Assembly: GCA_046260445.1 (NCBI GenBank)
Contig: JBHEPF010000020.1
Location: 1 to 14,086 of the forward strand
Source of the DNA: F2B08 sp046260445
Lineage (GTDB): Bacteria; Actinomycetota; Actinomycetes; Actinomycetales; Dermatophilaceae
Direction of reading: 5' to 3'
Length of the DNA stretch: 14,086 nucleotides
In this document: positions 1 through 6,863 of the stretch, in pieces
Position numbering within the stretch: the stretch's first letter is position 1
Layout: every line of letters starts with the position of its first letter
The notes under the pieces: generated by a model
What the model saw: the letters and a program-made list of their open reading frames with translations, nothing else
Told to the model about the DNA's origin: nothing
Database searches by the model: none
Position numbers and translations under genes: made by a program

Positions 1-337
1 TGGCCAGGCACTTGTCGGGCGGTCGGGTCAATGTCCGCTCGGCCGGCTCGCGGCCGGTCGGCGAGATCAACCCTCGCGTGCTGGAGGTCCTGGCCGAGCG
101 CGGCGTGCCCGCCCCGGACGCCTACCCCAAACCGTTGACCGAGGATGTGCTGCTGGCCGCTGACGTGGTGGTGACGATGGGCTGCGGGGATGAGTGTCCT
201 CACTATCCGGCCGCCGCTACGAGGACTGGCCGGTCTCGGACCCCGAGGGGGCGGACCTGAAATCCGTTCGCGCCATCGCCGACGACATCCAGATCCGCGT
301 CACCGGCCTGCTCGAGGAAGTCCTGCACGACAGCTGA
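1..337 (+). pseudogene. arsC: Arsenate reductase ArsC (low-molecular-weight phosphatase fold), 5'-partial and frameshifted
   Basis: This is the C-terminal part of a soluble cytoplasmic arsenate reductase of the actinobacterial (mycothiol- or thioredoxin-coupled) ArsC family, which reduces arsenate to arsenite for export. The visible frame from base 3 reads ARHLSGGRVNVRSAGSRP, then INPRVLEVL, PKPLTEDV, ADVVVTMGCGDECPHYP, all family signatures. After the codons for HYP (about 207-209) the frame runs into unrelated sequence and stops at 258-260. Reading one frame over from base 210 restores the expected end: RRYEDWPVSDPEGADLK, VRAIADDIQIRV, GLLEEVLHDS, stop at 335-337. One G appears to be missing in the CCGG/CC run. 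The N-terminal CX5R catalytic loop lies left of the window. The break could be a true pseudogene or a sequencing error at a GC run. An ars operon probably lies to the left, but that is inference. Confidence 0.82.
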
Positions 338-459
338 GCAACGACCCAGGCGTCTCCCATCCCTGCGGCTTGCGGACCCGCTCCGTTCGCTGTGCCTCTG
401 CTCGAGTGAGCGGTCTGCGCCGAGCAAGGGGAGGCGAAAGCCCAGTGGCGCCAGGGATG

Positions 460-478
460 TTAGGTAAGGCACATCTTG
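460..478 (+). promoter_or_regulatory. Candidate DtxR/IdeR-type iron box upstream of ttrB-like gene
   Basis: The sequence TTAGGTAAGGCACATCTTG resembles the 19-base actinobacterial iron box TWAGGTWAGSCTWACCTWA. The left 11 bases match the consensus fully. The right half is degenerate (about 4 of 8), giving roughly 15 of 19. It lies about 95 bases upstream of the start of the iron-sulfur subunit gene and just before an AT-richer stretch. Iron control of an operon that needs at least five [4Fe-4S] clusters would be plausible. The assignment comes from consensus matching by eye only. Confidence 0.4.
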
Positions 479-481
479 CTA

Positions 482-494
482 CTACACAGTGTAG
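482..494 (+). promoter_or_regulatory. Perfect 13-base palindrome, possible operator
   Basis: CTACACAGTGTAG is a perfect inverted repeat with 6-base arms and one central base. It lies 80 bases before the start of the ttrB-like gene and 3 bases after the candidate iron box. A T-rich run (504-510) follows. It does not match FNR (TTGAT-N4-ATCAA), Rex or Cmr/GlxR sites, so the cognate regulator is unknown. A sigma-70-type promoter could not be assigned confidently: TTGCTA at 476-481 is a possible -35, but no good -10 sits at 16-18 bases. Confidence 0.3.
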
Positions 495-573
495 GAAGAG
501 AGTATTTTTTCGCCACGGATGAGGTGCCGCCTCTAACGCGGTGACCCTCCATGAGGCGCCCTGGAGGCTTGCG

Positions 574-1569
574 ATGCAGGATGAACGAACATCCCCGGAG
601 AACACTGGCAACGATCACGACGCACCTGCTGATGTCAGCCGCGGAGACCAGGTCCTCTTCGGGACGATCACCCGTCGCGACGCCGTCAGAGGGGGAGGGA
701 TGGTTGCCGCCGGCGCCGTGCTGGCGGGCACCGTTCTGGGAGTCTCACGGGCCTCGGGTGCGACCTCGGACCCGGTCGGGCCGGGGACCCGGCGGATGCT
801 TCCGGTCTTGAACAACGTGCCGGCCAGCGCCGACGAGGACGTGCTCCTGCGGATGCAGCGCGACCTGGTCAAGGCGATGGCGAAGCCGGTTGAGGAGCGG
901 TCCTGGGTGATGATCATCGACACCCGCAAGTGCGTTGGCTGCCATGCCTGCACGATCGCGTGCGTCGCTGAGAACAACCTGCCTCCGGGGGTGGTTTATC
1001 GCCCGGTCGTGGAGGAGGAGTTCGGCGAGTTCCCCAACGTCCAGGTCCGGTTCACGCCCCGACCCTGCATGCAGTGTGAGGAGCCTCCGTGTGTGCCGGT
1101 CTGCCCGGTCAACGCGACGTGGAAGCGACCGGACGGCATCGTGGCCATCGACTACGACAAGTGCATCGGCTGTCGCTACTGCCTCACCGCCTGCCCCTAT
1201 GGCGCTCGCACCAGTGACTTCGGCGAGTCCTACATCGCCGATGTCGCCACCGGCTCGGACGAGACCGAGGAGGTCGTGTTCGGGACCCAGGCCCCGTGGA
1301 TGGAGGCGCCGAGCCACGAGTACGGCAAGGAGTGGGTCCGCAAGGACCACCAGTCACCGGAGGGCAACGCCCGCAAGTGTCACTTCTGCCTGCACCGCCT
1401 CGAGGTCGGCCAGCTGCCCAAGTGCGCCACGTCGTGCATCGGCCGCGCGACGTACTTCGGCGACGTCAACGACCCCGACTCCCTCGTGACCGAACTGCTG
1501 GCGCAGCATCGCACTCAGACGCTCCTGCCGCACAAGGGCACCAAGCCTCGCGTCCACTACATCGTCTGA
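574..1569 (+). CDS. ttrB: Tat-exported four-[4Fe-4S] electron-transfer subunit, TtrB-like (tetrathionate/polysulfide reductase family)
   Basis: The 331-residue product is the electron-transfer subunit linking the membrane quinol subunit to the molybdenum subunit. It carries sixteen cysteines in four ferredoxin-type groups: C120/123/126/130 (CVGCHACTIAC), C165/168/173/177 (CMQCEEPPCVPVC), C197/200/203/207 (CIGCRYCLTAC) and C269/272/284/288 (CHFCLHRLEVGQLPKCATSC). Residues 33-62 form a Tat-like signal (TRRDAVRGG, then a hydrophobic Ala/Gly/Val stretch), so the subunit should work outside the membrane. A Tat signal on the Fe-S subunit itself is also found in Salmonella TtrB, as is an end resembling KPRVHYIV. 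ATG 574 was chosen because GGAGG at 563-567 lies 6 bases before it; the upstream in-frame GTG at 541 has no such site. The n-region before the twin arginines is long (33 residues). The stop is 9 bases from the next gene. Family assignment is firm; substrate is inferred from gene order. Confidence 0.85.
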   Translation: MQDERTSPENTGNDHDAPADVSRGDQVLFGTITRRDAVRGGGMVAAGAVLAGTVLGVSRASGATSDPVGPGTRRMLPVLNNVPASADEDVLLRMQRDLVKAMAKPVEERSWVMIIDTRKCVGCHACTIACVAENNLPPGVVYRPVVEEEFGEFPNVQVRFTPRPCMQCEEPPCVPVCPVNATWKRPDGIVAIDYDKCIGCRYCLTACPYGARTSDFGESYIADVATGSDETEEVVFGTQAPWMEAPSHEYGKEWVRKDHQSPEGNARKCHFCLHRLEVGQLPKCATSCIGRATYFGDVNDPDSLVTELLAQHRTQTLLPHKGTKPRVHYIV

Positions 1570-1578
1570 GAGGTCATC

Positions 1579-2790
1579 GTGTCGACTCTAGAAAAGACTC
1601 AGCCGGACGTCACCGAGCCCGACGAGCGACCACTCCTGCCGTGGGGTCGTGTCGCGCGGGTCATCTTCGCTGTGAGCGCGGTGCTCGGCCTCATCGGCCT
1701 GTTCATGCGACTCACCCAGGGTCACCTGCCTGCCGGCTACGGCTCCTACGTTCCGTGGGGTCTGTGGATCGCCGTGTACTTCCACGGCGTCGGCATCGCC
1801 GCCGGCGGCTTCCTGGTGTATGCGGTGGCCTTCCTCTTCGGCGTGCGCGGCTTCGAGCGGCCCAGAGGCCTGCAAATCGCCTCCGTGCTCGTCATGGCGA
1901 TCATCGCGCCGGCCCTGCTCGCCGTCGCCCTGGACCTCGGGCACATGATGCGTGCCTGGCGGATCGTCCTCACCCCGGGCTTCACCTCGATGATGGCCTT
2001 CAACACCTACGCCTACCTCATCCTCATCGCCATCGCGGCCGTCGTCTGGTTCCTCGCCCGCCGGCCGGAGAGCACCTGGCTGCGTCCCGTCCTCATCCTC
2101 GGGGTCGTGGTCTCAGCGATGGTGCCGAGCCAGAGCGGCGCGTTCTTCGGTGTCGTCGACGCAAAGCCGTACTGGCACTCGGCTCTGCTGCCGCCGATGC
2201 TGCTCGCCGGTGGGGTCACCGCGGGGGCCGCCACGCTGCTCATCGTGCGGCGCTGGCTCGGTGACGAGGACATCTTCGGGTTCAAGACCGACCGGCAACG
2301 TAGCCGCGACGCCGCCGGGGTGCTGCGGCTCGTCGTCATCCTCGGTCTCGCCGTCTACGTGCTCCTCGAGTTCGCCGAGTACAGCATCACGGCGTGGAGC
2401 GGGCGGATCGACTCGCCTGCCATCGAGCTCGTCCTCTTCGGACCGTACTGGTGGGTCTTCTGGATCGTGCACCTGCTCTTCGGTGTCATCGTCCCTCTGG
2501 TGCTGCTCGCCACGCGTCGGCAGCGGCTCTGGCTCGTGGCTTCGGGGCTCGTCATCGTCACGATGCTCTCGTCGCGACTCAACGTCCTTGTTCCCGGCCA
2601 GGCGATCGGCGAGATCGAGGGCCTCCAGGACGCCTTCTTCCACCCGAGGCTCACCTACCTCTACCAGGCGACCCTCATGGAGTACCTCGTGTGCTTCCTC
2701 TGCCTGGCTCTGGGCATGGCCATCTTCGGCTTCGGTATGTACGTCACCGCCCGCGTCGAGCGGCGCGCAGCAGAAAGGACCCCGTCATGA
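1579..2790 (+). CDS. ttrC: NrfD/PsrC-type membrane quinol-oxidising subunit, TtrC-like
   Basis: This 403-residue polytopic membrane protein of the NrfD/PsrC family would take electrons from menaquinol and pass them to the iron-sulfur subunit. I count about nine to ten hydrophobic segments, beginning with VARVIFAVSAVLGLIGLF (residues ~25-42) and ending with the segment around LCLALGMAIFGFGMYV (~375-390). Family-like features are PWGLWIAVYFHGVGIAAGG near residue 58, and LDLGHMMRAWRIVLTPGF near 117, which matches the usual lDLGrp-Rxw-P pattern. It starts at GTG 1579, preceded at 1568-1573 by GAGAGG, which overlaps the previous stop region. Its stop overlaps the next start by 4 bases (ATGA, 2787-2790), which suggests coupled synthesis with the catalytic subunit. 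It carries no heme motif. It is longer than Salmonella TtrC (about 340 residues) and close to other NrfD proteins. Confidence 0.85.
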   Translation: MSTLEKTQPDVTEPDERPLLPWGRVARVIFAVSAVLGLIGLFMRLTQGHLPAGYGSYVPWGLWIAVYFHGVGIAAGGFLVYAVAFLFGVRGFERPRGLQIASVLVMAIIAPALLAVALDLGHMMRAWRIVLTPGFTSMMAFNTYAYLILIAIAAVVWFLARRPESTWLRPVLILGVVVSAMVPSQSGAFFGVVDAKPYWHSALLPPMLLAGGVTAGAATLLIVRRWLGDEDIFGFKTDRQRSRDAAGVLRLVVILGLAVYVLLEFAEYSITAWSGRIDSPAIELVLFGPYWWVFWIVHLLFGVIVPLVLLATRRQRLWLVASGLVIVTMLSSRLNVLVPGQAIGEIEGLQDAFFHPRLTYLYQATLMEYLVCFLCLALGMAIFGFGMYVTARVERRAAERTPS

Positions 2791-5700
2791 CGGCTTCAGC
2801 AATCGGTCGCCGCGGACTGCTGGCCGGAGGCGCTCTTCTCGGCTCGCTCTCCCTCGCGACCCGCGCCTTTGCCGCCGAGAACGACGCGGGGGCAGCGGTG
2901 CTCAACAGCTCCCGCCCCGACGCCCCGTACCTGCTGGGGCGGGCGGAGCACCACATCCTGTCTTCCTGCCTGCAGTGCAACACCGGATGCGGCATCAAGG
3001 CCAAGATCCAGGACGGGGTCGTCACCCAGATCGACGGCAACCCCTACAACCCGTGGACGCTGCTTCCGCACCTCGCCTTCGACACCGACATCGACGACTC
3101 CGCGCCCATCGACGGCGCGCTGTGCCCCAAGGGACAGTCCGGCCTGCAGACCGCGTATGACCCTTACCGGATCCGGCGTGTCCTCAAGCGCAACGGACCC
3201 CGCGGCTCCAACGAGTGGATCTCCATCCCGTTCGAGCAGGCCATCGAGGAGATCACCGAAGGCGGTCGACTCTTCGCCGACGTGGAAGGTGAGGAGGACC
3301 GCGACGTCGAAGGCCTCGGGGCGATCGCCGCCCTCCGGGATAGGGACGCCGCATCGGCCATGGCCGCCGACGTCGACGCGATCCTCGCCGAGAAGGACCC
3401 GGACGCCAAGGCCGCGCTCGTCGAGGAGTTCAAGGCCACCCACGCCGCCCACCTCGACACCCTCATCGACCCCGACCATCCCGACCTCGGCCCCAAGAAC
3501 AACCAGATCGTCTTCGCCTGGGGACGTCTCAAGGCTGGGCGCGGCGAGTTCTACAAGCGGACCGCTGCCGCTCTCGGAACGACGAACGCCCATGGGCACA
3601 CCACCGTCTGCCAGGGCTCGCTCTACTTCACCTGCAAGGCGATCAGCGAGCAGTACATCGGCGGTAAGTTCACCGAGGGCAAGAAGGCGTACTGGCAGGC
3701 CGACACGGAGAACTCCGACTTCGTCCTCTTCGTCGGCGCGAACATCTTCGAAGGCAACTACGGCCCGCCCAACCGCAGCGTGCGGCTCACCGAGCGGCTG
3801 GCCTCGGGTGAGATGAAGATCGCTGTGGCCGACCCGCGGTTCAGTGTCGCTGCCAGCAAGGCCTGGAAGTGGCTCCCGGTGCACCCTGGCACCGACGGAG
3901 CCCTCGCCATGGCGTTCATGTCGTGGATGATCGAGAACGACCGGATCGACACCGAGTTCCTGCAGTGTGCGAACAAGGCGGCTGTCCAGGCCATCGGCCT
4001 CACCTCGTGGACCAACGGGACCTGGCTCGTCGATGTCACCGACGGTTCGCCCGGCGCGCTCGTGCGTGCCGCCGACCTGCAGGTCGACGGTGCGCCGTTG
4101 CGGGCTGCCGAGACCCGGCCCTACACCGATCCCAAGAGCGGGGAGGAGAAGGAGTACGAAGAGACCTTCATGGTCGTCCTCCAGGACGGCCGGCCTGTGG
4201 CCGTCGACCCCAACGACGAGGAGACGCCAGTCACCGGTGACCTCTTCGTCGACACCCAGATCGGCGACGTCAAGGTCAAGTCTGGTCTACAGATCCTCAA
4301 GGAGGCCGCCAACGAGCGCTCCCTCGAGGGCTGGGCCGACCTGTGCGGCGTCGGGGCGCAGGACATCGCGGAGGTCGCCCGCGAGCTCACCAGCCACGGC
4401 CGTCGGGCCGCCGTCGACATCCACCGCGGTGTCGCTCAGCACACCAACGGCTTCCACGGTGTGCTCGGCTGGATGACCGTCAACATGCTTCTCGGCAACT
4501 ACGACGTCAAGGGCGGTATGTCTCAGGGCGCCACCTACGACGTCGTGGGTGGCAAGGGCGAGTGGGCCAAGATCGAGAAGGTGCCCGGCGCCACGAAGGC
4601 GTTCGGCATCAGCTCGATCAGGCACGGTGTCGACTACGAGAAGACCACGCTCTTCGAGGGATACCCGGCCAAGCGCAACTGGTACCCGCTCTCCAGCGAC
4701 ATCTACGAAGAGATCATCCCCTCGATCGGAGACGCCTACCCCTACCCCGTCAAGGCGCTCATCTTCTACATGGGGTCACCCGCATACGCCCTGCCTGCCG
4801 GTCACACCAACATCGAGATCCTTCGGGACGTCACCAAGCTCCCGTTGTTCATCACCTCGGACATCCTCATCGGCACCACGTCGATGTACGCCGACTACAT
4901 CTTCCCGGACCTGACCTACCTCGAGCGGTGGGAGTTCCACGGCACCCACCCGAGTCTGCCGGTCAAGGTGCAGCCGGTGCGTCAGCCCGTCATCGCTCCG
5001 ATCCCGGAGGACTGCGAGGTCTTCGGCCAGACCATGCCGATCAGCCTCGAGGCGATGCTCCTCGGCATCGGTGAGAGGCTCGACCTGCCCGGGTTCGGCG
5101 ACGACGCCTTCGAGACGGGTGGAGCCCTGCGCCACCCCGACGACCTCTACCTGCGCATGCTCGGCAACCTCGCCTTCGGCGAGGATCCGGCCGGTGAGAA
5201 GGCGGTGCCTGACGCATCCGACCGGGAACTGGAGATCCTGCGCGCAGCGCGCGAGCACCTCCCGGAGTCGGTGTGGTCCGAGGACCGCTGGTCCTCGATC
5301 GTCGGTCCGGATCTCTGGCGCAAGGTCGTCTACGTCCTCAACCGGGGCGGGCGCTACCAGGACCACGCGGACTCCTACGACGGTGACATGCTCACCAACA
5401 AGTACGGAAAGCTGCTCAACCTCTACCAGGAGAAGACCGCCAAGGTGATCCACTCGGGCACCGGCGAGAAGCACGCCGGCTACGCGAGGTACACCCCACC
5501 GGCGGACTACGTCGGCAACCTCCTCGAGGACCGGCGCAGACCGGGTCAGTTCGCCCTTATCACCCATCGGGTCATCTCGCAGACCAAGTCCCGGACGATC
5601 GCCGACCCATGGTTGTCCGCGCTCATGCCGGAGAACGCCATCCTCATCAACGCCAAGGACGGGCGCGAGGCCGGCTTGACCGATGGACAGCAGGTCCGGG

Positions 5701-6020
5701 TCACGAGCGACTCGAACCCTAAGGGCGTGTGGCCGATCTCCGAGGGCAACGAGAAGGAGATGGTCGGGACCCTGAAGTTCACTCAGCGGATGCGTCCTGG
5801 CACGGTCAGTTTCGCGCTCGGCTTCGGTCACTGGGCCACCGGTGCCGAGGACGTCACGATCGACGGGCATGTCGTCAAGGGTGAGGAGCGACGCCGCAAG
5901 GGGATTCACGCCAACGCGGCGATGTGGATCGACCCGACATTGAAGAACATGTGCCTTTTCGACCCCATCGGCGGCAGTGTGAGCTTCTACGACACCCATG
6001 TGACGCTAGAGTCGGTCTGA
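2787..6020 (+). CDS. ttrA: Tat-exported molybdopterin oxidoreductase catalytic subunit, TtrA-like
   Basis: The 1077-residue product is a catalytic subunit of the DMSO-reductase superfamily (Mo-bisMGD plus one [4Fe-4S]). Residues 5-30 form a Tat signal (GRRGLLAGG, hydrophobic core, likely cut after AFA). The cluster motif is C61-x2-C64-x3-C68 with C113 in LCPKG. C275 in HTTVCQGSLYF is the likely molybdenum ligand. Residues ~310-380 (DFVLFVGANIFEGNYG, HPGTDGALAMAF) are the molybdopterin core. Residues ~919-1077 are the dinucleotide-binding domain, starting GQFALITHRV. The length fits TtrA (about 1020) better than ArrA or PsrA (about 750-860). An acidic, Ala-rich stretch at ~160-238 separates the cluster domain from the core. 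Start ATG 2787 has AGAAAGGAC just upstream and a 4-base overlap with ttrC. The B-C-A order and Tat signals on A and B match ttrBCA. Tetrathionate is the best substrate guess; polysulfide, thiosulfate or arsenate remain possible. Confidence 0.85.
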   Translation: MTASAIGRRGLLAGGALLGSLSLATRAFAAENDAGAAVLNSSRPDAPYLLGRAEHHILSSCLQCNTGCGIKAKIQDGVVTQIDGNPYNPWTLLPHLAFDTDIDDSAPIDGALCPKGQSGLQTAYDPYRIRRVLKRNGPRGSNEWISIPFEQAIEEITEGGRLFADVEGEEDRDVEGLGAIAALRDRDAASAMAADVDAILAEKDPDAKAALVEEFKATHAAHLDTLIDPDHPDLGPKNNQIVFAWGRLKAGRGEFYKRTAAALGTTNAHGHTTVCQGSLYFTCKAISEQYIGGKFTEGKKAYWQADTENSDFVLFVGANIFEGNYGPPNRSVRLTERLASGEMKIAVADPRFSVAASKAWKWLPVHPGTDGALAMAFMSWMIENDRIDTEFLQCANKAAVQAIGLTSWTNGTWLVDVTDGSPGALVRAADLQVDGAPLRAAETRPYTDPKSGEEKEYEETFMVVLQDGRPVAVDPNDEETPVTGDLFVDTQIGDVKVKSGLQILKEAANERSLEGWADLCGVGAQDIAEVARELTSHGRRAAVDIHRGVAQHTNGFHGVLGWMTVNMLLGNYDVKGGMSQGATYDVVGGKGEWAKIEKVPGATKAFGISSIRHGVDYEKTTLFEGYPAKRNWYPLSSDIYEEIIPSIGDAYPYPVKALIFYMGSPAYALPAGHTNIEILRDVTKLPLFITSDILIGTTSMYADYIFPDLTYLERWEFHGTHPSLPVKVQPVRQPVIAPIPEDCEVFGQTMPISLEAMLLGIGERLDLPGFGDDAFETGGALRHPDDLYLRMLGNLAFGEDPAGEKAVPDASDRELEILRAAREHLPESVWSEDRWSSIVGPDLWRKVVYVLNRGGRYQDHADSYDGDMLTNKYGKLLNLYQEKTAKVIHSGTGEKHAGYARYTPPADYVGNLLEDRRRPGQFALITHRVISQTKSRTIADPWLSALMPENAILINAKDGREAGLTDGQQVRVTSDSNPKGVWPISEGNEKEMVGTLKFTQRMRPGTVSFALGFGHWATGAEDVTIDGHVVKGEERRRKGIHANAAMWIDPTLKNMCLFDPIGGSVSFYDTHVTLESV

Positions 6021-6048
6021 CCCTGCAGCCCCCACAGGAAGGACGGCG

Positions 6049-6291
6049 ATGTCGACCGAAGGAGACGCCGCGATCGTCGACCGGATGTGTGCCGCCGCCG
6101 GCGTGCAGCGCACCGACGTCGATGTCACTGCAGTGCTGGACCTGACCCGCCACATCGCCCACAACGCCGACCGACCGCTCGCGCCGATCGGAGCTTTCAT
6201 CGCCGGACTGGCGGTCGGCGGACGCGGCGCAGACCTGTCCGCTGTCATCGCCGAACTGAGCGCAGTCGTCGAGGACGGTCAGCACACCTGA
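6049..6291 (+). CDS. Small DUF6457-like protein, probable molybdenum-cofactor accessory
   Basis: This 80-residue soluble protein has no signal or membrane segment. Its core, LDLTRHIAHNADRPLAPIGAF then IAGLAVGGRGADLSAVIAEL (residues ~26-70), matches my recollection of the DUF6457 pattern (LDLARxVAHxVERPAAPLTxFLxGLAAG). In actinobacteria that domain is often fused to or next to MobA-type molybdenum-cofactor guanylyltransferases. It follows the catalytic subunit by 28 bases and has a strong ribosome site, GGAAGGA at 6037-6043, 5 bases before ATG 6049. The gene is therefore very likely the last member of the operon. A role as an accessory in bis-MGD supply or in loading the catalytic subunit is inference; the domain's biochemical function is not known to me. 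Confidence 0.75.
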   Translation: MSTEGDAAIVDRMCAAAGVQRTDVDVTAVLDLTRHIAHNADRPLAPIGAFIAGLAVGGRGADLSAVIAELSAVVEDGQHT

Positions 6292-6300
6292 CGCCATGTC

Positions 6301-6318
6301 TCGGTGACCGGCCACCGA
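6301..6318 (+). terminator. Candidate hairpin after the ttr-like operon
   Basis: TCGGTG / CACCGA form a 6-base-pair stem with an ACCGGC loop, starting 9 bases after the stop of the last + strand gene. There is no clear T-tract (ATCTTCC follows), so a simple intrinsic terminator is uncertain. Confidence 0.3.
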
Positions 6319-6370
6319 TCTTCCATGCACGCCCGGAGCCAGCGGCCTGGACCTGAGACTTCGCTCATCT

Positions 6371-6399
6371 GGGCGGTTATTCGTCAGGCGAACCGACCC
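6371..6399. terminator. Candidate bidirectional hairpin between convergent operons
   Basis: GGGCGGTT (6371-6378) pairs with AACCG-a-CCC (6391-6399). This gives an 8-base-pair stem with one bulged A (6396) and a 12-base loop. It sits between the convergent operons (stops at 6291 on + and 6438 on -). Neither flank has a T-run, so it may be a weak terminator, a 3'-end stabiliser or chance. Confidence 0.3.
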
Positions 6400-6437
6400 G
6401 TTGGAGCCACCGCACAGGGGCTCGGGCGGACCTGGGC

Positions 6438-6863
6438 CTACCCGGACGGCACCACCAGCACGGGGATGCTCGAGAACTCGAGCACGCGCATGGTGTGACT
6501 TCCGATCGTGGGGATGGCGTGCCCCGGACGGTCCACCCGGGCCATGACGATCATGCTCGCGTTGACAGCTCGCGCCTCGGCAAGGATCTCCGCCGCCACG
6601 CGCCCCCGGCGCTGCACTCCCGTGACCGCCACCCCGGCGGCCTCGCCGAGCGCCGCAACGTGCTTGAGGACGATATCGGCGTCGACCCCTCGTCGCGGGG
6701 CGTGGGCGTTGAACTCCTTGAGCCTCGTGTCCGGTCGTCCCTCGTGAAGGACGGTGACGAAGCGGACGCTCGCCCCGAGCTGCCGGGCCAGTTCGATGGC
6801 CGCCTCGGCTGCGGTGAAGGCGGCCGGCGAGTCGCTGACGGCCACCACGATGGTGCCGTTCAT
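6438..6863 (-). CDS. Universal stress protein (UspA family), coupled to the V/A-ATPase operon
   Basis: This is a 141-residue single-domain Usp protein of cytoplasmic type. It begins MNGTIVVAVSDSPAAFTAAEAA (strand 1 and helix 1), has VRFVTVLHEG near residue 34, and ends GSHTMRVLEFSSIPVLVVPSG, the typical last strand. Known UspA-like ATP binders carry G-x2-G-x9-G-(S/T); here the equivalent positions are A108-x2-D111-x9-G121-S122, so both first glycines are lost and nucleotide binding is doubtful. ATG 6863 overlaps the stop of ATPase subunit D by 4 bases (ATGA), with AGAGGG 8 bases before the start. It should therefore be made together with the ATPase. It is the last gene of that operon. The role is unknown; a regulatory link to the ATPase is inference from the coupling. 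Confidence 0.88.
   Translation of the reverse strand: MNGTIVVAVSDSPAAFTAAEAAIELARQLGASVRFVTVLHEGRPDTRLKEFNAHAPRRGVDADIVLKHVAALGEAAGVAVTGVQRRGRVAAEILAEARAVNASMIVMARVDRPGHAIPTIGSHTMRVLEFSSIPVLVVPSG

Noticed and set aside
338..459. Riboswitch (molybdenum cofactor, cobalamin or ZTP) upstream of the ttr-like operon
   Set aside because: I looked for conserved core motifs and found none; only a short TGGCGCCA palindrome at 446-453, which is likely chance in GC-rich DNA.
541..573. Upstream GTG start for the TtrB-like gene
   Set aside because: It would add 11 residues with no ribosome site; ATG 574 has GGAGG at the right distance.
2394..2786. Long upstream extension of the catalytic subunit frame
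   Set aside because: The frame overlaps the NrfD gene and translates to Arg/Pro/His-rich shadow sequence. The Tat signal starts cleanly at ATG 2787.
6304..6498. Small + strand frame in the convergence zone
   Set aside because: It overlaps the 3' end of the USP gene in antisense, has no ribosome site and shows no recognisable protein pattern.
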